A program made the translations under genes and the position numbers. Under the pieces are notes generated by a model, which was not told where the DNA came from, did no database searches, and saw only the letters and a list, made by a program, of their open reading frames with translations. From the NCBI GenBank assembly GCA_002424045.1, contig DIPH01000027.1, positions 13,430 through 53,762 on the forward strand: a stretch of 40,333 bases of DNA. Direction: 5' to 3'. Shown here in pieces: positions 6,193-14,146 of the stretch (positions within the stretch are counted from its first letter, which is position 1; each line of letters starts with the position of its first letter). This DNA is from Firmicutes bacterium UBA5493 (lineage in GTDB: Bacteria > Bacillota > Limnochordia > Darwinibacteriales > Darwinibacteriaceae).

Positions 6193-8280
6193 CTATTCAA
6201 CTGGTTCTGTTGCTTCCATGTCCTGATTTTCAGGAGAAGGAGTCGTTGCGGGCGGTTCTGGGGCTATGGGTTCCCCCTCCGGAGGTGACTCCGGTGGGGG
6301 TTCAGGCATCGGCTCAGGCTCAGGCTCCGGTAAGATTGGTTCCTGCTCAGGTTCGGGTTCAGGCTCTGGTTCGGGTTCAGGCTCTGGTTCAGGTATGATA
6401 GGAGTCGTAGGTGGCGTTTCCCTTGGCGGTGTCACTCGCGGCTGGGGCGTGGGTTCTGGCGGAGGCGGTGGTATCGCGCACGGCGCCAATTGGGTTGGCT
6501 TTGTACCTTCAATAAAGGAATCGCGCTCTATCTGGGGACAACGCTCGCTAGCCAAGAGCCCGGTAAAGACGTCAATTAAGACATCGGTTTCCACATTATC
6601 GGGTACCTCAAATTCGCCACTTTCGTCTTTACCTGTGTCCCCGTGGTCTTGGGCCATGGCAGCGGTCATGAACTGCACCCAGAGATCCCCAGCCAAGAGC
6701 TGAGGCTGAGGTTCTTCCTCAGCTTCGCTAGGGGTCTCTACGTAAACCCCCATAAGGAGGGATGGTGTGTACCCGATCGCCCACTGCGAGCTGCCATCAT
6801 GGGCTGAGCTAGCGTTTAGAGCTGCGGGAAAGGGAATATCCAGTTCGCGAAGGCTTCCGTATTCGGTGCCAGGCATGAGCATATCAGTTAATAGGTAGGC
6901 CTGTTCCGTTGATAGGGCTCGCTTCGGGGTCCCGGGTTGGTTCGTCATGACCTTTTGATTTTGGGTATCTGTCACTTCCTGAAAAGCTGAGACTGGCATA
7001 TAGTTTCCGTCACTGACGGCTGGCAAGTACGCGGCCGTTAGGTGCAAGAGAGATAAACCTTCACGCACCTCCCCTGTGGCCAGGCGGAGGTCTTGATCGA
7101 CTCGTTCGATATTCAGGTCGACTGTCTGGGCGAACTCATTGAATCTCTCTATGCCCAGTTCGTTAAGTGTCCACACAGCAGCATTGTTCAGGTCCATCAC
7201 CAAGGCATGTTTCATGGTGACAGGACCCCAGTAGCGGTCATTAGTATTGTCTACCATGAAATCTCCAAATTCTCGCTGGACATCTTCCACCAGATGATTC
7301 ATGGCCCAATCTTCCTGAAGGGCGGTAGCGTAAATTAGAGGCCTTAAGCTACTGCCTACCGCCTGGTGCTTCACGGTGGCGCGGTTGGTTGAATCTTGAA
7401 CATAATTCCTTCCTCCCACCATGGCCAAAATGGAGCCATCGCTGGGATTAAGGGCAATCAATCCTCCGTTTAACTCAGCTTCTTGAAAAATACTTTCTGC
7501 TAACCTTTGGAGGTCACGGTCAAGGGTGGTGGTCACTCTGAGCCCCCCTTGAAACACTCGATCTTCTCCTAACTCCTGAATAAGGAGATTACCAAGATAA
7601 TCCGAAAAATGGTGGGCATATCCCGGTTCGCGGCGTGTAGGATCGATGGGGACCTTTTGGGCCTCATCTTGTTGCGCCTTACTTATATAGCCATCTTGCT
7701 GCATTTGTACTAAGATGGCATTACGCCGTTCTTGGGCCCTGCCTGGACTATCAAAAGGTGAAGCCCCGTCGGGCTGCTGCGCTAGTGCGGCCAACAAAGC
7801 ACTTTGTACCAAGTCAAGGTCTTTCACGGGCGTAGCAAAATAGGTTTGACTTGCTGCCTCTACGCCATATGCGCCTTCACCGAAGTGAGCGTTGTTCAAA
7901 TAGATCTCTAAACGTTCCCGCTCAGAGTAACGTCTCTCGAGGACAGTAGGGAGGATCGCCAGCTGTAGCCTGGACCAAAAGCCCTGCGGCTCCAGAATCT
8001 GCCTGGCAAGACGATGATTGATGCTGGTTCCCTCCTCGGTAGATTTAATCGCGTTTTGCAGATCTTGAGGAGTCTGGTCCAAGGGAATATAGACCCGTCC
8101 GGTACCTAGACGCTTGATGACCTCACCATCCTGATCAAAAAGCACTGCACCTGGGAGTGGTCGCTCTTCTTCGAATTTTGTGATGTGCCGTCCTGCCTGG
8201 ACATAGAGACTGGTTACGACACCTGCCCCAACCAAAAGTACCAAGAGGACTAATACTAAGTACAGGTTCCTTCTTTTCAT
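6193..8280 (-). CDS. Class A penicillin-binding-protein homologue lacking catalytic motifs
   Basis: The product resembles bifunctional peptidoglycan synthases and is membrane-anchored by one helix (residues 4-25). A GT51-like region (about 40-210) retains TVLERRYSERERLEIYLNN and GEGAYGVEAAS. The roughly 30 residues that normally separate the TED motif from STITQQ are missing: here STEE (80-83) runs almost directly into TSINHR. In the transpeptidase-like region (about 240-530) the SxxK motif is S310-S-L-R313, the SxN motif is D363-L-N365, and the KTG position near 489 reads NAS. The C-terminal 95 residues are Pro/Glu-rich with PE repeats. The ATG at 8280 has GAGGAGG upstream. It is probably a non-catalytic scaffold; an undetected divergent activity cannot be excluded. 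Confidence 0.85.
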   Translation of the reverse strand: MKRRNLYLVLVLLVLLVGAGVVTSLYVQAGRHITKFEEERPLPGAVLFDQDGEVIKRLGTGRVYIPLDQTPQDLQNAIKSTEEGTSINHRLARQILEPQGFWSRLQLAILPTVLERRYSERERLEIYLNNAHFGEGAYGVEAASQTYFATPVKDLDLVQSALLAALAQQPDGASPFDSPGRAQERRNAILVQMQQDGYISKAQQDEAQKVPIDPTRREPGYAHHFSDYLGNLLIQELGEDRVFQGGLRVTTTLDRDLQRLAESIFQEAELNGGLIALNPSDGSILAMVGGRNYVQDSTNRATVKHQAVGSSLRPLIYATALQEDWAMNHLVEDVQREFGDFMVDNTNDRYWGPVTMKHALVMDLNNAAVWTLNELGIERFNEFAQTVDLNIERVDQDLRLATGEVREGLSLLHLTAAYLPAVSDGNYMPVSAFQEVTDTQNQKVMTNQPGTPKRALSTEQAYLLTDMLMPGTEYGSLRELDIPFPAALNASSAHDGSSQWAIGYTPSLLMGVYVETPSEAEEEPQPQLLAGDLWVQFMTAAMAQDHGDTGKDESGEFEVPDNVETDVLIDVFTGLLASERCPQIERDSFIEGTKPTQLAPCAIPPPPPEPTPQPRVTPPRETPPTTPIIPEPEPEPEPEPEPEPEQEPILPEPEPEPMPEPPPESPPEGEPIAPEPPATTPSPENQDMEATEPVE
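6304..6393. repeat. Short tandem repeats encoding Pro-Glu tail
   Basis: Degenerate 6- and 12-bp units of the type GGTTCAGGCTCT repeat here on the plus strand. On the minus strand they encode alternating Pro-Glu dipeptides (about residues 630-657) in the tail of the PBP-like protein. Such low-complexity arrays can change length by slippage. Confidence 0.8.
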
Positions 8281-8311
8281 CCATCTCGCCTCCTCAAAGT
8301 TAGTATTAGCC

Positions 8312-8346
8312 CCCAGGGTTGCTTCCATGCACCTCAACCCTCTGGG
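8312..8346 (-). other. Leader hairpin upstream of PBP-like gene
   Basis: On the minus strand CCCAGAGGGTTG pairs with CAACCCTGGG apart from a small bulge. This gives a stable hairpin in the roughly 105-nt leader between the candidate minus-strand promoter and the ATG at 8280. No T-run follows it, so it may be an RNA stability or control element. Confidence 0.35.
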
Positions 8347-8368
8347 TAAGAAGCGAATTTGAGGGAAA

Positions 8369-8397
8369 TGGACAGTTTTGGAATGGAAAGGTATAAT
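8369..8397 (+). promoter_or_regulatory. Sigma-A promoter for CPBP protease gene
   Basis: TGGACA (8369-8374), a 17-bp spacer and a perfect TATAAT (8392-8397) lie 37 bp upstream of the ATG at 8434. The -10 box overlaps that of a candidate promoter on the other strand. Confidence 0.75.
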
Positions 8398-8420
8398 AAT
8401 ATAGAATACTGGACTGACAA
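8393..8420 (-). promoter_or_regulatory. Candidate divergent promoter for PBP-like gene
   Basis: Read on the minus strand: TTGTCA (8420-8415), a 16-bp spacer and TATTAT (8398-8393). Its -10 overlaps the plus-strand TATAAT at 8392-8397, so the two promoters could not be occupied together. Confidence 0.5.
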
Positions 8421-8433
8421 GGGGGGTTGAGCC

Positions 8434-9270
8434 ATGGCGTACGCTGACGATTGCAGCGGCTTCGCTAGACTCAAGTTGGTGCGGTTCCTGTTATCCTTAG
8501 TTTCCATCTTTATTCTTGCCCATTTTCTGGGTTCTATGGCTGCAAGGATTGTGGGTGGGGACTGTGCAGGGCCATTCGCAAGGTATGCCATTTTCCATCT
8601 CTTGGGTTTTCGGTATGTGGGGAAGGTACTGCATCGCTCCCAGGTGTCGCCTAGATCGCTATTGGGGCCCATTCCGGCGGAGTTTAGCCTGAAGAAAATG
8701 GTAGGCCTCTTGTGGGGTTCTCTCACGGTGAACTTAGGGCTAGCCTATCTAACGGTGGTTATGTGGATGACTTTCTTCGGGCCTCAACTCCTGGAAATCT
8801 TAGGTGGTTTTGAGGCTACAAGCATTATGACAGCCGTGGTGCAGTTTGTAGGTGTGGTCTTACTAGCCCCCATCTTTGAGGAATTTGTCTTTCGAGGCAT
8901 AATCCTTGGCTATGCCCTGCAGAGATGGAATGATAAAACGGCCATTATTCTATCGGCTCTACTTTTCGCCCTCGGTCATGCTCCGAATTTGCTTGGGCCT
9001 CTTGTGGGGGGATTGATACTCTCTTTGCTGTATGTAAGGACCAGGACACTCGTTGCCCCCATGCTCGTCCATATGGCAAATAATCTGTTCGGCTTTTTGA
9101 TGGGGATAGGTGATATTTTTGATTCTACTACGGCCTCACTACTTCTTGAGACAACAGACCGAACCCATTTAGTCATCGTTGGCATAACCTTGCTTACTGT
9201 AGGCTTGTGGCCTTTGATTTACTTCGTTAAGGATAGCCTGAAGCCAAAGTCAATTGATCTGGAAGGGTGA
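8434..9270 (+). CDS. CPBP family intramembrane glutamic endopeptidase
   Basis: This is a multi-pass membrane protein of the CAAX protease and bacteriocin-processing (Abi, PF02517) family. The product is 278 residues. The metal- and catalysis-associated motifs are present: E149-E150-F-V-F-R154-G, then FALGH182 and a third motif HMANN, all in predicted transmembrane helices. AAGGGGGGTT precedes the ATG at a normal distance. The substrate is unknown. Such enzymes serve in peptide maturation or self-immunity, but no bacteriocin gene is visible nearby. The DUF456 gene follows six bases after the stop, so they probably form one transcript. Confidence 0.9.
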   Translation: MAYADDCSGFARLKLVRFLLSLVSIFILAHFLGSMAARIVGGDCAGPFARYAIFHLLGFRYVGKVLHRSQVSPRSLLGPIPAEFSLKKMVGLLWGSLTVNLGLAYLTVVMWMTFFGPQLLEILGGFEATSIMTAVVQFVGVVLLAPIFEEFVFRGIILGYALQRWNDKTAIILSALLFALGHAPNLLGPLVGGLILSLLYVRTRTLVAPMLVHMANNLFGFLMGIGDIFDSTTASLLLETTDRTHLVIVGITLLTVGLWPLIYFVKDSLKPKSIDLEG

Positions 9271-9276
9271 GTTTCT

Positions 9277-9765
9277 GTGGATGTCTTTTGGTGGATCGTA
9301 ATTATTATCTGTTTTATCGCAGGGTTAGCTGGTATTGTGCTTCCGATTTTGCCTTCCGTTGCTTTGGTCTGGGCTGGCGTTGCTGTTTTCCACTTTTTCA
9401 TCCATTCCCAGGTTTTGAGCTGGCTGACATGGGGAACCATGATATTTCTTACTGCAGTTATCCTCATTGTAGATCAGCTCAGCAATGTTGTGGTTGTTAA
9501 GCGTTATGGAGCGAGCAAGATCAGCATTCTTGCTTCACTCGTGGGTGCCTTTATTGGCCTGTTTGTGTTTCCACCCTTCGGGGTTGTACTGGTCCCGTTT
9601 TTTCTGGTTTTTATTCTTGAGCTTATGCATAACCGCCCTCTAGACAAAGCACTTGACATCGCCTTCGGCACGATTGTGGCTTTTGTGGGAAGCACCTTTG
9701 CCAAAGGCCTAATGCAGCTGATCATGATGGGGGCCTTCTTTATCGATGTTTTCGTGATCATATAG
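9277..9765 (+). CDS. DUF456 family membrane protein
   Basis: This 162-residue integral membrane protein is almost entirely hydrophobic, with about four to five helices and Gly-rich turns such as AGLAGIVLPILPS near the N-terminus and ASLVGAFIGLFVFPPFG in the middle. These are typical of DUF456, whose function is unknown. The start is GTG at 9277, set by GGAAGGGTGAG that overlaps the end of the upstream protease gene; the six-base gap implies cotranscription. Confidence 0.85.
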   Translation: MDVFWWIVIIICFIAGLAGIVLPILPSVALVWAGVAVFHFFIHSQVLSWLTWGTMIFLTAVILIVDQLSNVVVVKRYGASKISILASLVGAFIGLFVFPPFGVVLVPFFLVFILELMHNRPLDKALDIAFGTIVAFVGSTFAKGLMQLIMMGAFFIDVFVII

Positions 9766-9792
9766 GCAGTAAATGTTCGGCTCAGGTTGGTT

Positions 9793-9822
9793 TTGACAAG
9801 ACTTTCCGTGATGGTTTATAAT
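9793..9822 (+). promoter_or_regulatory. Sigma-A promoter for thioredoxin gene
   Basis: TTGACA (9793-9798), an 18-bp spacer and TATAAT (9817-9822). The predicted transcript start falls near 9829-9830, on top of the in-frame ATG at 9830, which argues that translation starts at the downstream TTG. Confidence 0.85.
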
Positions 9823-9856
9823 GTACTAGATGACCAGCAGTGAAGGGGCGATAAAG

Positions 9857-10180
9857 TTGAGCAAATTCATTGAAGTAACAGATGAGGACTTTCAAACAGA
9901 GGTCTTAGATGCAGACGGACCGGTTTTGGTTGAGTTTTGGGCTGTTTGGTGTGGGCCTTGTCGGCAAATGGCACCGATTCTTGACGACTTGGCTGCAGCA
10001 TATACCGGCAAGATCAAGTTTGTAAAGGTGAATGTAGATGAGGTGACGGAGTCTGTAGGAACGTATTCAATTATGAGTGTCCCCACCCTAATGCTCTTTC
10101 AAGATGGAAACCCAATGGAAACCTTCGTAGGCGTGCAACCGAAGCCACGTTTGGAAGAAGTTTTAGATAATTACTTATAG
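9857..10180 (+). CDS. trxA: Thioredoxin
   Basis: A cytosolic dithiol-disulfide reductase. From the TTG at 9857 the product is 107 residues, the standard length, beginning SKFIEVTDEDF after the start. The active site W31-C32-G-P-C35 and the cis-proline segment SVPTLMLF are present. The TTG is preferred over the ATG at 9830 because GAAGGGGCG lies at 9842-9850 and the promoter places the transcript start at the ATG itself. A strong terminator follows, so it is a single-gene unit. Confidence 0.95.
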   Translation: MSKFIEVTDEDFQTEVLDADGPVLVEFWAVWCGPCRQMAPILDDLAAAYTGKIKFVKVNVDEVTESVGTYSIMSVPTLMLFQDGNPMETFVGVQPKPRLEEVLDNYL

Positions 10181-10190
10181 AGTAGGAATA

Positions 10191-10229
10191 AAAGCGGTAC
10201 CAACCCACAGGAAGTTGGTACCGCTTTTT
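10191..10229 (+). terminator. Intrinsic terminator of trxA
   Basis: A perfect 14-bp stem (AAAGCGGTACCAAC and its complement, 9-nt loop) ends in a run of five T at 10225-10229, directly after trxA. Confidence 0.95.
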
Positions 10230-10299
10230 CGCGCCTGGAGGCTATTTTTGAAGAACAAGGGATTTTAAGAGCTCTGCGACTAACCTGTTCGCCTTTTTT

Positions 10300-10351
10300 T
10301 CAAGAAGAAAGGGCAATTCCCTCTGCCTAGCTTGTGCCGGGGGAATCGCCC
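10300..10351 (-). terminator. Intrinsic terminator of the RND pump gene
   Basis: On the minus strand GGGCGATTCCC pairs with GGGAATTGCCC (one G-U pair) and is followed by TTTCTTCTT. It lies just past the stop codon of the efflux gene at 10369. Confidence 0.75.
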
Positions 10352-10368
10352 TACGTTTTTCATTTGAT

Positions 10369-13300
10369 CTATTGTGCTAGCTCGCCTTGTGTTGATGGTC
10401 TTCTATCTAGGCGGGCGAAGGCCTCATACACTGTTGGGATGACAAACAACGTTAAGAAGGTTGAGGTGATTAACCCACCCATGATGGTGGCTGCTAAAGG
10501 ACGTTGGAACTCCGCACCTACGCCATTGGCGAGAACAACAGGGAGCAACCCGAAGACAGTTGTAATCGTCGTCATCAAAATCGGGCGTAAGCGCACTTGG
10601 CAAGCCTTCAGGATTGCCTCACGCACAGGAATATTCGGGTCTTGCTTTCTTTGCAGGTTGATGTAGTCCACAAGTACAATGGCGTTATTTACCACAACTC
10701 CTACCAAGGCAATAATACCGATGATGGACATGATACCAACATTTCCTCCTACGAGCCATAAACCCATTAAGGCACCGATGAGGGCTAGAGGGATGGTGAA
10801 CATAATGATAAATGGTTGCAGGAATGACTCGAATTGAGCGGCCATTACAAGAAACACTAAGGACACAGCTAGAGCAAGGGCCAAGATGAGATCGTCAATA
10901 GATTCGTCAATCATGGTTTGCAGGCCGCCGATGGTTATGTGGTAACCTGGGGGAATATCCATTCGATCGATAATCTCCTCGCTGTGTCTTACTGCTTGTG
11001 TAAGGGACAAATTATCTCCGAGGACTCCAAAGATCCTTGTTACGTTCAAGCGGTTGACCCGTGGTGAAAGAGCAGTGATATCTTGAATTTCCGGAGTAAC
11101 CACCTCACTTAGGAGAATAGGCTCTCCACCGAGGCCATCGATTTGCACCGGTGAGGTGATTCTGGTATTCATCAGATCCTCCACAGAATCAATGGACGAG
11201 CTTGGTCTAAGCACCACTGGGAGGACTCGGTTGCCAATTTGCAGATCTGTAGCTTTAAGACCCGCTGTGGCGTAGCGCATCCCTAGGCCTACTTGTCCTG
11301 CTGTGAAGCCCCCCAAAATGCTGCGAGAGGTATCGACGTTCAGGTAAAGATCTTGCGACGGACGGTCTGTGGAGTCTTGAATATCTCGGAAACCGGGTAC
11401 TTTGCGCAGTTCAGCCATGAGTTCTTGTGAGATGGCATGTAAAACCTCCACATCTTCACCGCGGATATCAACGTTTAGGTTGGGTGTCATAAGTGTACTG
11501 GCGGCAGAACCAAAAAGCGATGTGTCAGAGACATTGGCTCTGATCACACCATGACGAGCCATGATGTCTTGAATCTCCTCGGTAAGGTCGCGGCTTCTGC
11601 GCTGACGCTCACTATGAGGCACTAAGGTGATAGAAAACATGGCGTTGTCTAGACCGGTACCGGTGAGCAATCCCAAAATATCCAGTTCTCCTTGATCACC
11701 CGATTGCACAGCTACGGTAGCAACTTCCGGAATGGCCAGCAAATCGTCTTCTATAGCCATGAGCAAGTCCCGCGTCTCTTGTAAGGGCACCCCTGTTGGT
11801 AGCATGGCGTGGACCCCCAAGAACCCCTCATCAAAACTAGGTAAGAATTCTTGGTCCAAACGGGGATAAACAACTGACGCTACCACAAGGAGTACTACAA
11901 CTAGAGCAAAAACAACGGGTTTCTTATCAAGTGCCTTCTCCAAAAGACTAGCGTATCTAGCCCGAACCTTGGAGATCTTAGAATCGGCCGTTTCAGATGC
12001 AGTAACCATATTCTTCCTCAAAAACTTGGAAGCTAACATGGGTAGTAGGCTCAAAGATACGACGAGTGAAGCAATCAAAGTGTAAGATATGCTAAGCCCG
12101 AATTCTTTCAGTAATTGCCCAGCAAGGCTATCTAGGAAAATAATGGGCAAAAAGACCACCACCGATGTGGCTGTGGAGGCGACAAGGGCTCCGGCGATTT
12201 CGCCAGCTCCATTTTGCGCAGCCAACTTTACGCTTGGCTGTTCCGTAAGATGGCGGTAAATATTCTCTAAAACTACGATGGATGAGTCCACCAGCATGCC
12301 CACACCTAGAGCCATACCACCTAGGGTCATGAGGTTGAGGGATAGATTGGAAAAATACAACAATACAAAACTGGCAATAATGGACACAGGAATGGATAAA
12401 CCTACAATCAAGAGGCTTGAGACGTTTCTTAGGAAAAACCAGAGTACGGCAATGGCTAAAACGCCACCGACAATGCCACTTGAGCCCAGAGAACCGATGC
12501 TTTGATTAATGAACAGCGATTGATCGGTAATAGTCGTAAACTGCAGATGAGGGTGATCTGCCTCGAGGTTTCGCAGGGTTTCTTTTAGATCCTCTGCTAC
12601 CCGTACCGTGTTGGCACCGGTTTGCTTCATTACTTGGATCAAGACAGTGTCTTGTCCATTGTGGCGTGTGATACCGTTCCTGGGCTCTATATGGGTGGTC
12701 ACTTCAGCAATATCGCCCAAGTAGGTTAAGGACGGAAGCAGACCTCCTAACCCCAAAAGACCGCTACCTTGCTTCATGCCAACAATAATGTTCTCTAGTT
12801 CTTCCACACTTTCTATTTGGCTACCGGCTCTTGTGGTGTACCTGGTTCCATCGGCCGTAACTGCGCCACCGGGTACCACGATATTTTGATACATGATCAG
12901 TTGCTGCAAGACCACTGGCGTTAAGCCAATTTCGTTGAGGTAATCTGGATCAAAGAGCACTTGAACCTCTTCGCTGCTGGTACCAAACAAGCTGACCTGG
13001 GCCACACCGGACAATTGCTCCAGCTGTGGTTTTATTTGCTGGAGCTCTTCTGAAAGCTCCACAGGGGAGCGATCATGGGCACTTACCCCAATGAGCATCA
13101 AGGGAAAGGCATTGGGGTCAACTTGGATCACGATTGGGGCTTGGGCACCTTCAGGTAGCGATAATGCTACCTGCGCGAGACTGTTTCTGATCTGATCTAA
13201 AGTACCGACCAAGTCTGTCCCCCAGTCAAATTGAAGTATAACGGCGGAAATATCTTCCATACTATAGGATTCCTGCCTACGCAGGCCGCTGATTCCAGAG

Positions 13301-13512
13301 AGGCTACCCTCTATGGGGATGGTTACACCTTGTTCCACTGCTTGAGCTGCTCCGCCAGGATAGACAGTCACTACTACCGCATAGGGAAAACTCAGGTTGG
13401 GTAGGAGATCAATGCCGATTCTCTGCATGGAAATAACTCCAAACATGAGAGTTATAATAACTAGAACAGTAATGGCGATGGGTCGACGCACGGCGAATTT
13501 CGATAGATGCAT
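10369..13512 (-). CDS. RND-family efflux transporter (HAE1/AcrB-like permease)
   Basis: This is a proton-driven multidrug or lipopeptide exporter of 1047 residues. An N-terminal membrane helix is followed by a large extracytoplasmic loop, a bundle of helices, and a second similar half, the usual RND duplication. The proton-relay helix reads GMLVDSSIVVLENI with Asp409; AcrB has two adjacent aspartates there, while here the second is Ser. The second half has GVVVNNAIVLVDYI. The start is ATG at 13512 with AAGGAGG six bases upstream. No adaptor or outer-membrane gene adjoins it, which recalls single-gene Gram-positive pumps such as SwrC. Substrate unknown. Confidence 0.93.
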   Translation of the reverse strand: MHLSKFAVRRPIAITVLVIITLMFGVISMQRIGIDLLPNLSFPYAVVVTVYPGGAAQAVEQGVTIPIEGSLSGISGLRRQESYSMEDISAVILQFDWGTDLVGTLDQIRNSLAQVALSLPEGAQAPIVIQVDPNAFPLMLIGVSAHDRSPVELSEELQQIKPQLEQLSGVAQVSLFGTSSEEVQVLFDPDYLNEIGLTPVVLQQLIMYQNIVVPGGAVTADGTRYTTRAGSQIESVEELENIIVGMKQGSGLLGLGGLLPSLTYLGDIAEVTTHIEPRNGITRHNGQDTVLIQVMKQTGANTVRVAEDLKETLRNLEADHPHLQFTTITDQSLFINQSIGSLGSSGIVGGVLAIAVLWFFLRNVSSLLIVGLSIPVSIIASFVLLYFSNLSLNLMTLGGMALGVGMLVDSSIVVLENIYRHLTEQPSVKLAAQNGAGEIAGALVASTATSVVVFLPIIFLDSLAGQLLKEFGLSISYTLIASLVVSLSLLPMLASKFLRKNMVTASETADSKISKVRARYASLLEKALDKKPVVFALVVVLLVVASVVYPRLDQEFLPSFDEGFLGVHAMLPTGVPLQETRDLLMAIEDDLLAIPEVATVAVQSGDQGELDILGLLTGTGLDNAMFSITLVPHSERQRRSRDLTEEIQDIMARHGVIRANVSDTSLFGSAASTLMTPNLNVDIRGEDVEVLHAISQELMAELRKVPGFRDIQDSTDRPSQDLYLNVDTSRSILGGFTAGQVGLGMRYATAGLKATDLQIGNRVLPVVLRPSSSIDSVEDLMNTRITSPVQIDGLGGEPILLSEVVTPEIQDITALSPRVNRLNVTRIFGVLGDNLSLTQAVRHSEEIIDRMDIPPGYHITIGGLQTMIDESIDDLILALALAVSLVFLVMAAQFESFLQPFIIMFTIPLALIGALMGLWLVGGNVGIMSIIGIIALVGVVVNNAIVLVDYINLQRKQDPNIPVREAILKACQVRLRPILMTTITTVFGLLPVVLANGVGAEFQRPLAATIMGGLITSTFLTLFVIPTVYEAFARLDRRPSTQGELAQ

Positions 13513-13620
13513 GCAAATCCTCCTTAAGGGTACGGCAGATGGTGCTATGTAGCTATGTACTATAGGTTCTGGATCTGACCATGTTATCCTGCCTTTTAGG
13601 GGCGGAGAAGGGACGAAAAG

Positions 13621-14136
13621 ATGGTGGACAATTTTGCTAAACGACTATGGCCTTTGGGAGTCGTGATCATAATTTTCGGTCTGTTTTGTTATCTGCGGTG
13701 GAACCAAGGGTCCAGGCCCACACCATACCAGCCAAGAGAGGAAAGTGAGCAAGAGAGTTTCGAGCGTTGGCGCCAAGATTTCTCAAAGTCAGACTTGGAC
13801 CTTCTGGCGAGGGTAGTGAGGGCTGAGGCCCAGGGAGAACCCTATGATGGTCAAGTGGCGGTCGCAGCTGTAATCCTAAACAGAGTTAGTCACCCCGAAT
13901 TTCCCAATACCATCCCCGGTGTTGTTTACGAGCCTCTGGCTTTTTCCGTTGTAGCCAATGGGGAAGTAAATATGCCTGCTGATAAAAGTGCGATCGAGGC
14001 AGCTCATTGTGCCTTAAATGGCCTAGATCCGTCTGGAGGTGCCCTCTACTTCTATAACCCATCCAAAACCAGAAGCTCCTGGATTCGCAGTCGCGCCGTG
14101 ATTAAAACAATTGGGGATCACATTTTCGCTAGTTAG
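13621..14136 (+). CDS. sleB: Spore cortex-lytic hydrolase, SleB/CwlJ type
   Basis: This is a lytic transglycosylase that degrades the spore cortex during germination (Hydrolase_2 family). The 171-residue protein has a membrane anchor (residues 11-25) and the catalytic domain from about residue 55. The catalytic glutamate is E69 in VVRAEAQGEP, followed by GQVAVAAVILNRV and the FYNPSKT segment. The N-terminal peptidoglycan-binding domain of Bacillus SleB is absent, so by length it approaches CwlJ. I call it sleB-like because ypeB follows directly. It is probably transcribed in the forespore; I could not find a convincing sigma-G promoter in the 108 bp upstream. Confidence 0.88.
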   Translation: MVDNFAKRLWPLGVVIIIFGLFCYLRWNQGSRPTPYQPREESEQESFERWRQDFSKSDLDLLARVVRAEAQGEPYDGQVAVAAVILNRVSHPEFPNTIPGVVYEPLAFSVVANGEVNMPADKSAIEAAHCALNGLDPSGGALYFYNPSKTRSSWIRSRAVIKTIGDHIFAS

Positions 14137-14146
14137 GGGTCTACAC

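Noticed and set aside
6150..6703. Plus-strand Gly/Ser-rich and Ala/Val-rich open frames opposite the PBP tail
   Set aside because: They are the antisense reading of the Pro-Glu repeat array, which keeps several frames open; they have no ribosome binding site of their own.
13513..13620. Sigma-G promoter for sleB-ypeB
   Set aside because: A TGTACTA resembles part of the -10 consensus, but no matching -35 element lies at the right distance.
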